From: Actinomadura litoris
GTDB taxonomy: Bacteria > Actinomycetota > Actinomycetes > Streptosporangiales > Streptosporangiaceae
Direction of reading: 5' to 3'
NCBI RefSeq assembly: GCF_009733595.1
Contig: NZ_WOFH01000007.1
Location: forward strand, 124,001 to 188,000
Length of the DNA stretch: 64,000 bases
In this document: positions 42,013-49,746 of the stretch, in pieces
How positions within the stretch are numbered: the stretch's first letter is position 1
Layout: every line of letters starts with the position of its first letter
Made by a program: the position numbers and the translations under genes
The notes under the pieces: generated by a model
Seen by the model: only the letters and a program-made list of their open reading frames with translations
What the model was told of the DNA's origin: nothing
Database searches by the model: none

Positions 42013-42384
42013 ATGAAACATCAGCACAGAGTCGCGGCGATCGTTCTGGCGGGGGTGGTCGGCGCCGGAGGCGCCGCGGTGTCGCCCGCGCTCGCGGACC
42101 CGGGCCACCGCCCGGACGCGCAGGCACCGGCGGCGCCCGCCGTCGCCGCCTATCCCAGGGGGAAGGTCATCTCCCACGGCCGGCTGGCGGTCAGGGCCAA
42201 GCCCACCACCAAGTCCAAGCGCCTGCGCTGGCTGCAGCCGGGCCAGGTCATCAGCATCAAATGTTGGGTGAAGGGGCAGGCCGTCCACGGCGACAGCAAG
42301 TGGTACCGGCTGCCGACGACGAAGCGGGAATACGTCTCGGCGCACTACATCAAAATCATCAAGGGGAAAGTGAAGCACTGCTAG
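42013..42384 (+). CDS. Secreted SH3-domain protein
   Basis: A 123-aa protein with a Sec signal peptide (MKHQHRVAAIVLAGVVGAGG, cleavage near SPALA-DP), a short Pro/Ala linker and a bacterial SH3-like domain (~50-123). Typical SH3b features are LAVRAKPTTKSKRLRWLQPG and the C-terminal WYRLPTTKREYVSAHYIK. Two Cys (KCWVKG and the terminal C) could pair. It probably binds cell wall or acts extracellularly. Confidence 0.85.
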   Translation: MKHQHRVAAIVLAGVVGAGGAAVSPALADPGHRPDAQAPAAPAVAAYPRGKVISHGRLAVRAKPTTKSKRLRWLQPGQVISIKCWVKGQAVHGDSKWYRLPTTKREYVSAHYIKIIKGKVKHC

Positions 42385-42589
42385 CGGCGCGCCCTCCACG
42401 GCGCTTGTAGGCGCCGGGAAACCGATCGCTCCGGCCACCGGTCGCCGACCACCCTGCACGATGTTCCACACCCGCTCTCCCGGATTCCCCGCTCGCGGCA
42501 TCGCGATCGGGAACGCGCCGGGCGGGTGGTGGCGGCCGGTGGCGTTTTTCGACCTCATGCCGTATCCGGGAGCGGCTCCTCGTTCCCGC

Positions 42590-42865
42590 GCGCGGCCGAT
42601 CCGAACATCCGGCCCCGACTCGACATGGTCCCAGGTGAACGCGCCGGGATGCGCGGTCTCGAACTCGCGCCGCAGCGCCACGGGGTCGTGGTCGCTCACC
42701 AGCGTGAACCCCTCGCCAGCCGCGCGTACCGGGCGAAGATCCGCGAATGGCGCAGCGCGCGCGGGATCTCGCGGACGTCGATCACGTCCGGACGCTCCAG
42801 CCCGCCGCCGTCCAGCAGCGTCTCCAGGTCGGCGGCCAGCGTGCCGACGGCGGCACCGGGCCACC
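42590..42865 (-). pseudogene. Frameshifted DUF2249-type protein remnant
   Basis: In one minus frame the sequence reads DVIDVREIPRALRHSRIFAR, then hits a stop after RLARGSRW; the shifted frame continues GEGFTLVSDHDPVALRREF and AFTWDHVESGPDVRIGRA. Joined, these make one DUF2249 domain, so a frameshift lies near 42715. No start codon in frame is convincing. Coordinates are approximate. Confidence 0.6.
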
Positions 42866-43132
42866 GGGCGCCTCTCCGCGCTGCTCGCCGACCTGGACTT
42901 CGCGCCCGAACCCGGCCGCGACGCGATCCGGCTGCGGCATTGCCCGTTCCTGGAGTGGGCCGAGGAGTACGGCCCGCTCGTCTGCGACGTCCACCTCGGC
43001 CTGATGCGCGGCGCGCTGGGGGAGCTCGGCGCGCCGGTCAGGGCCGGGCGGCTCGAACCGTTCGCCGAGCCGGACGTCTGCGTCGCGCGGCTGGACCGCG
43101 CCACCCCCGAGAGAGGCGAGGCACGACCGTGA
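42866..43132 (+). pseudogene. C-terminal remnant of an HTH transcriptional regulator
   Basis: The reading frame gives LSALLADLDFAPEP, IRLRHCPFLEWAEEYG and LVCDVHLGLMRGALGEL, the C-terminal half of an ArsR/HTH-type regulator family with the CPF...C ligand segment. The N-terminal DNA-binding half is missing; its place is taken by the opposite-strand DUF2249 remnant. It ends with GTGA at 43129-43132, overlapping the next remnant. Confidence 0.6.
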
Positions 43133-43495
43133 ACCAGGCCGCGGGCGCCACGGCGGGCGCGCTGACCTTCCTGTGCTCGGGATGGTGCTGGGCATCTCGT
43201 TCCTGGAGGCACCGCTGAAGTTCCGCGCGCCGGGCGTGACGATCCCGGTCGGGCTGGGCATCGGCCGCGTCGTCTTCTGCGCGCTGAACCTCGCCGAGAT
43301 CGCGCTGGCCGCCGCCGCCGTGCTGCTCGCGGTGCGGATCGGCGCCGTCCGCCCGCGGCTCACCAGGCGGTCGGACCGTGTCCTCGCGGGCGAGACCGAT
43401 CTCCCCGGTCGCGCGGCCACCTTTACTACATCGGGTTGGAGGCCGCGAAGGTCGTTCTGCTCGTCGTGCTGGGAATTACGGTCCTGGCCGCATGA
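43129..43495 (+). pseudogene. Frameshifted membrane-protein remnant
   Basis: Starting from GTG 43129 (VNQAAGATAGALTFL), the frame changes near 43170 to LGMVLGISFLEAPLKFRAPG and VGLGIGRVVFCALNLAEIAL, and again near 43400 to YYIGLEAAKVVLLVVLGI, ending at TGA 43493-43495. Joined, this is a ~120-aa protein with about three or four membrane helices. Two frameshifts make it non-functional as read. Confidence 0.65.
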
Positions 43496-43560
43496 CGTTT
43501 CCGGGACAGCCAGGAATCAGGCGCCCCGGAAACGCCTCCGTCATCGCCGGACGAAGGGGC

Positions 43561-44136
43561 TCAGAAGGCGCCCAGCCGGAACTTCTCCCATGCGCCGATC
43601 TCGCTCGCCCGCGCGCGGAGCATCGCGTACTCGCGGCCGCGGTAGCCGAGCTCGGCCGACACGAACTTGCCGTTGGCCTGTGACTTCAGCGCGTACAGGT
43701 TCTGTGCCTCGTTGTAGTACAGGTCGAACTTCTCCCAAGCGTCGGCGACGTCCGCCCGCGCGCGCAGCATCCCGTAGGCATTGCCGCTATAGCCGAGCTC
43801 GGCCGACACGTATTTGCCGTTGCCCTCCGACTTGACCGTCCAGGTCGTGTCGGTCCCGCTGAGGGCGAACCTCTCCCACGCGTCGGCGACGCCCGCCCGC
43901 GCGCGCAGCATCCCGTAGTCGCGGCCACCGTAGCCGAGCTCGGCCGACGCGTATTTGCCGTTGGCCTCGGACAGGAGGGTGCAACAGCCGTTGATTCCCT
44001 TGCCGAAAGGCGAATTCGCCGCGGTCACCAATCTGAAGCGGTCCGTGGTGGCGGCGGACGCGCCGGCGGGCGTGACGGAGCCCAGCAGCGCAAGGGCGGC
44101 GACCATGAGCAAGGCCCTGATCATCAGGCGACGCAT
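43561..44136 (-). CDS. Secreted fascin-like beta-trefoil protein with three repeats
   Basis: A 191-aa protein with a Sec signal (MRRLMIRALLMVAALALLGS, cleavage near ASAA-TT). The mature part is three copies of an NGKYxSAELGYxGxxYGMLRARA-type unit at ~59-90, 106-137 and 155-186, the pattern of a fascin/beta-trefoil domain. The second and third units differ by only a few residues. Beta-trefoils bind carbohydrates or actin-like surfaces; a cell-wall or exopolysaccharide ligand is possible. Two Cys (NGCCTL) lie near the mature N-terminus. Confidence 0.82.
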   Translation of the reverse strand: MRRLMIRALLMVAALALLGSVTPAGASAATTDRFRLVTAANSPFGKGINGCCTLLSEANGKYASAELGYGGRDYGMLRARAGVADAWERFALSGTDTTWTVKSEGNGKYVSAELGYSGNAYGMLRARADVADAWEKFDLYYNEAQNLYALKSQANGKFVSAELGYRGREYAMLRARASEIGAWEKFRLGAF

Positions 44137-44248
44137 GAAGATCCTCCTCGTCGGTGATCCCCGGCGTTTCCGGGCGGCACCGCCCCGAATGCTCAGTGAT
44201 CAAGGTAGGGGCGCGCAATAGGCGGTTTCAGCGATCAGCACGCGTAGT

Positions 44249-44262
44249 GTCCACTTGTGGAC
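44249..44262. promoter_or_regulatory. 14-bp palindrome in the fascin-like/TetR gap
   Basis: GTCCAC-TT-GTGGAC (44249-44262) is a perfect inverted repeat in the 239-bp gap between the fascin-like gene start (44136, minus) and the TetR stop (44376). It is about 110 bp upstream of the fascin-like start and could be an operator for it. No gene is seen in the gap. Confidence 0.4.
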
Positions 44263-44375
44263 CGGCGCGCCTTGTATCACCCAGCACGGCGAGACGGAGC
44301 CGCCATTCCCGTGACCGGATGCGGTCCTTTGGGAACGGTCCCTTTCTATTTCGCGCTGAATTCGCACCGTCGGCA

Positions 44376-44945
44376 TCACTCCGAGGGCCAGTTCCGCAGA
44401 GCGCCGTCGAGGGCGTCGAGCGTCCTGGCCCAGGACGCGTCCACGTCGCGCGGGCTGTGCCTGAACCCGCCGGCGGTCTCCAGGCTCACGTAGCCGTGGA
44501 ACGTGCTGTGCAGCATCCGTACCGCGTCGGTCTCGGCGGGCTCCGGCAGGCCGTAGCCGCGCAGGATCGCCCGGGTCATCTCCGAGTGCCGGCCCGCCGC
44601 GCTCCGCTCCGCCGTCTCGCGGTCCATCCACACCTGCATGGCGGCGTACCTGCCGGGATGCCGCTTGGCGTAGTCGCGGTAGGCGCTCGCGAAGGCCACG
44701 AGCGCGTCCCTGCCCGCGCGTCCGGCCACCGCGTCCGCGACCCGGTCGGCGAGTTCGGCGAGGCTCAGCACCGCGACGCGGGTCCGCAGGTCGCGCGCGT
44801 TCCTGAGGTGCGAGTACAGGCTCGCCTCCCGGACCCCGAACCGGCGCGCCAGCGCGGCGACGGTCACGGCCTCGACACCGGCCTCGTCGGCGAGCTCCGC
44901 CGCCGCCCTGGTCAGCCGCTCGGCCGTCAACCCCGCGCGTGCCAT
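44376..44945 (-). CDS. TetR/AcrR-family regulator (WHG-like C-terminal domain)
   Basis: A 189-aa repressor. The HTH is LTRAAAELADEAGVEAVTVA, then LARRFGVREASLYSHLRNA, with the recognition helix ASLYSHLRN. The ligand domain reads FASAYRDYAKRHPGRYAAMQ and RMLHSTFHGYVSLETAGGF, as in the TetR C-terminal WHG-type family. It is divergent from the FBP gene; the two phased CCTAA-N5 operators between them are likely its own sites. Confidence 0.9.
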   Translation of the reverse strand: MARAGLTAERLTRAAAELADEAGVEAVTVAALARRFGVREASLYSHLRNARDLRTRVAVLSLAELADRVADAVAGRAGRDALVAFASAYRDYAKRHPGRYAAMQVWMDRETAERSAAGRHSEMTRAILRGYGLPEPAETDAVRMLHSTFHGYVSLETAGGFRHSPRDVDASWARTLDALDGALRNWPSE

Positions 44946-44957
44946 GAGCCCACCCTT

Positions 44958-44993
44958 CCTAAGAGGTTAAGGAATTTGCCTAACCATATTAGG
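44958..44993. promoter_or_regulatory. Two phased CCTAA-N5 operator-like sites
   Basis: Site 1 is CCTAA-GAGGT-TAAGG (44958-44972) and site 2 is CCTAA-CCATA-TTAGG (44979-44993). They start exactly 21 bp apart, two helical turns, in the 67-bp divergent gap between the TetR gene (start 44945) and the FBP gene (start 45013). This supports cooperative binding of the TetR protein and control of both genes. Confidence 0.65.
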
Positions 44994-45012
44994 AAGACTA
45001 GCCTCGCCGCAC

Positions 45013-45510
45013 ATGAGACCGCTCACCGAGCACGACGTCCGCACGTCGTTCGTGAACTGCTCCAAGGGCGAGGCCGGACGGCTGCACCTGCCCAGGGACT
45101 TCACCGACCTGCCCTGGGACGACCTGGACTTCCTCGGGTGGCGGGACCCCGCCGCGCCCGAGCGCGCCTACCTGGTCGCCGAGCGCGGCGGCCGCCTCGT
45201 CGGCGTCGCGCTGCGCGGCTCGTCCGGCGCCAAGCGCGGGTTCACCGCGCGCAGCATGTGCTCGTTGTGCCTGACCACGCGCACCAGCGGCGGCGTCGCG
45301 CTGATGACGGCGCGCCGCACCGGCGAGGCGGGCCGCCAGGGCGACTCGGTCGGCCACTACCTGTGCGGCGACCTCGACTGCTCGTTGTACGTGCGGGGCC
45401 GCAAGCATTCGGTCGCGGGGGGCGACCTCGACGAGACCCTCACCGTGGACGAGAAGGTCGCCCGCGTCCGCGCCAACCTGGAGGCGTTCCTGACCAAGGT
45501 CACCCGGTGA
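45013..45510 (+). CDS. FBP-domain (treble-clef zinc finger) protein
   Basis: A 165-aa protein with the FBP C-terminal treble-clef zinc finger found in actinobacterial elongation-factor-G-binding-like proteins. Zinc ligands are in SMCSLCLTTR (CxxC) and LCGDLDCSLYVRG (CxxxxC). The N-terminal part reads VRTSFVNCSKGEAGRLHLP and DLDFLGWRDP, as in the family. In pathogens, FusB-type relatives protect against fusidic acid; such a role here is only a possibility. It is controlled by the divergent TetR gene in all likelihood. Confidence 0.88.
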   Translation: MRPLTEHDVRTSFVNCSKGEAGRLHLPRDFTDLPWDDLDFLGWRDPAAPERAYLVAERGGRLVGVALRGSSGAKRGFTARSMCSLCLTTRTSGGVALMTARRTGEAGRQGDSVGHYLCGDLDCSLYVRGRKHSVAGGDLDETLTVDEKVARVRANLEAFLTKVTR

Positions 45511-45551
45511 CCCCGGGACGGACAGCGACCGTCCCGGGGCGTCCCCTCGCT

Positions 45552-45974
45552 CTAGTGCGAGATCGGGTCCAGCGAGGTGATCACCGCGTCCCAGGGGCAG
45601 AAGTACCCGGCGCCCCAGTTCGGCCCGTCCACATAGGACGGCCGACCGTCACAGACCTCCGTGGTCGCGTCGGCGAAACCGAAGTTGTTCGGGTCGATGG
45701 ACCACTGGTAGGGCGAGTTGACGTCCACCACGCCCCAGTTGATCTTTCCGTTCGGAATGCTGGGCCCGGAGCCGCCGTTGAGCAGCGCCTCGGCCTGGTC
45801 GATGTCGTCCTGGTCGACCAGGCGGACCTTGTAGCTCTCGCCGCTCACATTGAAGGTCGCCACGTACTGGGTGTCCTCCGGCGCCGCCCCGGTGTCCGCG
45901 ATGGCGGACGTGGCGGACCCCAGCAGCAGCCCCAGGGCGACCGCGCCGCCGGCGAAGAACGTTTTCGGAGTCAT
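45552..45974 (-). CDS. Secreted BP74-like protein
   Basis: A 140-aa protein with a Sec signal (MTPKTFFAGGAVALGLLLGS, cleavage near AIA-DT). The mature domain matches BP74-related N-terminal domains: YVATFNVSGESYKVRLVDQ, DIDQAEALLNG, IPNGKINWG and the calcium-type NFGFADATTEVCDG. Two Cys are likely disulfide-bonded. It stands alone, 155 bp from the next gene, and probably acts as an extracellular binding protein. Confidence 0.75.
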   Translation of the reverse strand: MTPKTFFAGGAVALGLLLGSATSAIADTGAAPEDTQYVATFNVSGESYKVRLVDQDDIDQAEALLNGGSGPSIPNGKINWGVVDVNSPYQWSIDPNNFGFADATTEVCDGRPSYVDGPNWGAGYFCPWDAVITSLDPISH

Positions 45975-46129
45975 GGTCTTCCTCCTCCTTCGATGACCGT
46001 GCCTCGACGCTAGAAGTCAGGGGCCGCGCGAACGATCCAGCCAACGCGCCGATCCGCAGTACAGGAGGCTGTACCTGGAGGCGCCGCCCCGCGCGAACGT
46101 CCAGCGCGACACGGCCAGGAGGCCCCCGG

Positions 46130-48338
46130 TCAGTGCCCGTCGGCCCTCTCGGCCTCATCGCTGCGCTGGGCGAGTTCCAGTGCCCGCGTCGGCATTCCGG
46201 CGCTGCGCATCACGTACCAGAAGGGCGCCACGGTCGCCGGGCCGGAGCCGGAGACTTCAGCGATCACCCGTCCGGCGTACCTCTCCGCCTCCTCATGCGC
46301 CGCGATCCCCTTCAACGCGTTGAGGACGACGGCCACGTCACCGGCATCGCGGGCCGGGGCATAGGCGGCGGCACGCTCCGCGAGAACGCTCGCCTGCTCG
46401 GTCATCCCGGCATGCGACATCGCCTCCAGAAGACGGGCCACATCGGTGACCTCCGTGACGGGCATACCCTCGGCGACGCGTTCGACGAGCGCCTCAGCGT
46501 GCTTCCGCATCCCCTCGTCGCGCATAGCGTCCAGAAGGCAGATCACGTCGGTGGCGCGCTGGAGGGAGGTGGCCGCCACCACGCGCCCCGCCAGCGTCTT
46601 GGACTGCCGCGCCATTCCCGACCGCCGCATCAGGACCAGGAGCCGGGCCACACTCGTGGTGTCGTGAACCGGACCGTGGGCGGCCGCGCGCGCGGCGAAC
46701 CGCGAGGCCGCCCCCTCCACTCCGGCATCAAGCATCAAGCTCAACAGGCGCACCGTGGTGGCGGCGTCCACGATGGCGGTGTGTCCGGTGATGCGTCCGG
46801 AGAGCAGCACCGTGGGTCTGTCCATGCCTCCGATCCGCAGTGCCTCCAGGAGTTCCACCATGGCGCCGGGGTCGCGGACGGGCGTGTTGACGACCACGCG
46901 TGCGGCGAGCACCGTCGCCTGCTCCATCGCGCCCACCCTGTACATCTCTTCCAGGAGTCGGGCCATGGTCACGGCCCCGCTGACAGGAAGGTGCACGGCC
47001 GCCTGTTCGGCGAGGGCCATCGCCTGCTCCACGGCGCCCGCCTTCCGCATCGCCTCCAGGAGGCGGATCACGCTCGTGGCGTCATCGAACGAGGCATGGG
47101 CGACGATGCGCCTGGAGAGTTCTTCCGCCGGCCGATCCGCGCCCGCCTTCTCCATCACTTCAAGCAGCCGGATCACGTTCGTGGTCGAACGAGCGGAGGT
47201 GAAGAGGACCGGAACCTCCACCGCGGCGCGCCCGATGAGCGCCAACGTGTGCTCCTCCGTCGCCGCCGCCCTGCGCACGGCGTCCAACAGGCGAATCACA
47301 TCGTGGATGCTCCGGAGAGGGGTGACGGCGGCGGACCGCCCCGCGAGCGTTCGCGCCTGCTCCTGCCCGCCCACACCGAGCATCGCGTCCAGCAGCCGGA
47401 TCACGTCGGATGGGTAGTAGACGGGGGTGGTCGACCGCCGCACGCCCCGCGAGCAGCACGGCCTGGCTTCGCGTACCCGCCTTCAGCATCGCCTCCAGCA
47501 GGCAGGCCACATCTGCCGTGTCGCGCACGAACGCCTCGGCGGCCACACGGTCGGCGAGCACCTCGACCTGCTCGCGCATGGCGGCCTTCAGCATCGCGTC
47601 CATAAGGTCGGTGACGGCGTTGGGGTCCGTCAGGTCGATGCCTCTGAGGAAGTCGTGCGTGGCGGGAAGCGCGGGGCCTTCGAGCTGGTCGAGGAGCCGT
47701 TCGAGATGGTGGCATCGCGATTCGGCATCGGCGGCCCGCTCGCGTGCCCGAGCCAGCCGGGACGCGAGAGCGGCGATCTCCTGGTCGAGGTGGTCCTTCT
47801 CGGCACGCGCGGCCATCCGGTCGGCGTCCCATGCGGCACGCAGCCGCTCGTGCTGCTCCTTCAACTCGCCGACCTGACGGACGCGCTCGGCGAGTTCCTC
47901 CTCGATGCAGCGCGCGTAGCGTTCGGCCTCGTCCCGCCGGATGACGGCGATCTCCAGTTCGTCACTGGCCAGACGCCGCCTGTACTCGCCGGGCTGGGCG
48001 GACTCCAGCGCCGCCGGTTGCAGCCCGATCAGGTGATCGCGGACGTCCTTCGAGACCTCCTTGCCCCGCTCGGCCAGGAGGGTCAGCAGAGTGTTCAGGA
48101 ACCACTGTTCGCGGGGGACGCGCTTGCCGTTGAGATAACGCGAAAGAGTGCCCTTGTCGATGGGGTAGCGCCCGGCGAACCGACTCAGCGACATCCCCGT
48201 GGCGACCCAGATCCTGCGCAGCTCGTTCGTCCAGGCCAGCACCTCGGGGCTTAACCCGGGATCCAGTGGCTTGAACCCGGTCGGTGTCCGGGGCGCAGCC
48301 GAGGTGCTGTAGGCGATGTCGGTCATGCCCTTCATCAT
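46130..48338 (-). CDS. HTH, coiled-coil and 35-residue-repeat protein, interrupted by one frameshift
   Basis: Two frames read as one gene. The N-terminal part (start ATG 48338) has an XRE-like HTH (SLSRFAGRYPIDKGTLSRYL), then a coiled coil (~150-230; IAALASRLARARERAADAES). Next come 14 tandem repeats of about 35 residues with a core like DVIRLLxAMxxAGxxEQAxx and a turn ending near xPV/xSF, ending in ADGH at 46130. Repeat 2 breaks at a run of five G on the plus strand (47423-47427): removing one base joins DHP directly to VYYPSDVIRLL and restores the repeat phase. The break is either a true mutation or a read error. The repeats resemble a degenerate PPR/TPR superhelix. The function is unknown; a regulatory or scaffold role is likely. 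Confidence 0.7.
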
Positions 48339-48501
48339 CGGCTCCCGGCCCCGCCCGCGCAGGGTATGCCCGGACTCCGGTGTTGCCACCTGCGCGCAAC
48401 CCGGCGGCGCCTCCTGTTGCGGTCTGGCGCAACGCCTCGTGGGGGTGGCCTCATGGAGGCCCCGCGTCGCTCCGGCGCGGGCCTCGGCAAGGAAGGTCCC
48501 C

Positions 48502-48759
48502 ATGCGCCCGTCACCTCCCCCGGACAGGATGATCGGGCCGCGCGCGGCGGTCATCCTGGCGGCGTCCGCCGTCGTCGGCGTGGTCGCCGGTGGGCTCACC
48601 TGGTGGGGGACCAGGTCGGTCGTTCAGGCGCTGACGGCCGGCGCCGCGGCCGGGGGCGCGTGCGGGCTGCTCGAACGCCTCATCGCAGGCCCCGGTCCTT
48701 GCGCGTGCCGCCCCGGACGTCCGCGGAGGTGCGACGGTCGTGCCCGCGGGCGGAAGTGA
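48502..48759 (+). CDS. Small membrane protein
   Basis: An 85-aa protein with two likely hydrophobic segments (AAVILAASAVVGVVAGGLTW; ALTAGAAAGGACGLLERLI) and a basic tail. The start ATG 48502 has AAGGAAGG about 5 nt upstream. It is divergent from the HTH/repeat gene (163-bp gap). Such small proteins accompany regulator genes in actinomycetes, but no family is recognised. The 3' end overlaps a possible minus-strand gene. Confidence 0.55.
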   Translation: MRPSPPPDRMIGPRAAVILAASAVVGVVAGGLTWWGTRSVVQALTAGAAAGGACGLLERLIAGPGPCACRPGRPRRCDGRARGRK

Positions 48760-48943
48760 GGGCCCTCCAGAGGCGGTGTTCGTCGGAGGTCAGGGGGTGC
48801 CAGCCTTCCGGATGGGCTCTCGGCAGGTCCGGGCCGGTCCATATCTGGTGCTCGGCGCAGTGGCCGTGAGCGAGGACCGCCATTCTGCTCGCGTAGCCGA
48901 GCAGGGCGGACGCCAGTTTGAGGGCTTTCGGCGGTACGGCCAC
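48680..48943 (-). CDS. Small hypothetical protein
   Basis: An 87-aa frame, GTG start, with a non-random composition: PPKALKLASALLGYASRMAV, AHGHCAEHQIWTGPDLP and HPLTSDEHRLWRALTSARG. It resembles a small soluble protein more than a shadow. It overlaps the 3' end of the small membrane-protein gene by 80 bp. The ribosome-binding site is weak. Low to moderate support. Confidence 0.4.
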   Translation of the reverse strand: MAVPPKALKLASALLGYASRMAVLAHGHCAEHQIWTGPDLPRAHPEGWHPLTSDEHRLWRALTSARGHDRRTSADVRGGTRKDRGLR

Positions 48944-49010
48944 GCAGTAAGCATCCTGGGCCGTTCTAAAGCGCCTCTAGTGGACCATTGGACCGGCCCG
49001 GTCCCGCCGG

Positions 49011-49505
49011 CTAGGGATGCGGTTGCGCGTCCAGGGTCCAGGGGAGGTCGAGGGGGGCCGGTTCGCCCCGGCGGGCGGGCGGGACGCCGTCGCGGGCGAG
49101 GATCCGCCGCCCGCGCACGGCGGGGCGCACGTGCGGGCAGTCCCGGACGCCGTGCCGGTACGGGCCCCGAGCGGACTCGTTGGCCTGGATGGCCAGGCTG
49201 ACGAGCGACTGGAGCAGGAAGAGGTCGTTGTCGGTGTCCAGGTGCACCTGGACCCAGCCTGAGTCCGGGGGGATGATGACACGATCGGTCGCGGTGAGAG
49301 CATCGGTCATGCGGCGGGCGACCGACTCGGTGAGGAGCACCTCGGCCATGTTCCCCTGGTGCAGGTGGACGATCTGCCTACCGTGGACGGCGAGCGCGCG
49401 GCCGGGCGGACAGTCGGCGCGGCAGGCCGTCAACGGCCAGTCCCGGAACCGGCCGAGCGCGAGGTCGGCGTAGCAAACGGAGCGTGGGCTGCGTCCTCGT
49501 CTCAT
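49011..49505 (-). CDS. Luciferase-domain (DUF5519-like) protein
   Basis: A 164-aa protein whose core fits the luciferase-type/DUF5519 fold: GRALAVHGRQIVHLHQ, then MAEVLLTESVARRMTDAL and IPPDSGWVQVHLDTDNDL, ending LLQSLVSLAIQAN. The C-terminal tail (~115-164) is Arg/Pro-rich. ATG 49505 has no strong ribosome-binding site. It is unlinked to its neighbours by gap or strand. The function of this family is unclear. Confidence 0.55.
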   Translation of the reverse strand: MRRGRSPRSVCYADLALGRFRDWPLTACRADCPPGRALAVHGRQIVHLHQGNMAEVLLTESVARRMTDALTATDRVIIPPDSGWVQVHLDTDNDLFLLQSLVSLAIQANESARGPYRHGVRDCPHVRPAVRGRRILARDGVPPARRGEPAPLDLPWTLDAQPHP

Positions 49506-49746
49506 GGTTGCCAGCGTTGCCGGTTACCCGGGCGTAGCGGTGGACAGGGGACATCCTGGTTCGATTCGGCGGTTCCTGGTGTCTTCCAGGAATTCGTGGA
49601 CCGTTCTGGAAGCGTCCAAGACGGGGCCGCGCGCCGACCAGTCGGCCACCAGTACGCGAACTTCTGGGGAACTCCGGGATCTTGCGCCCGTTCGGCCTGC
49701 ATCGTAAGGGTTCGCCTCGTTGCGGTGTCGAGGCGGGCATAAGTGG

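Noticed and set aside
44376..45510. tRNA or small RNA in the TetR/FBP gap
   Set aside because: The gap is only 67 bp and is explained by two operator-like repeats; no cloverleaf is possible.
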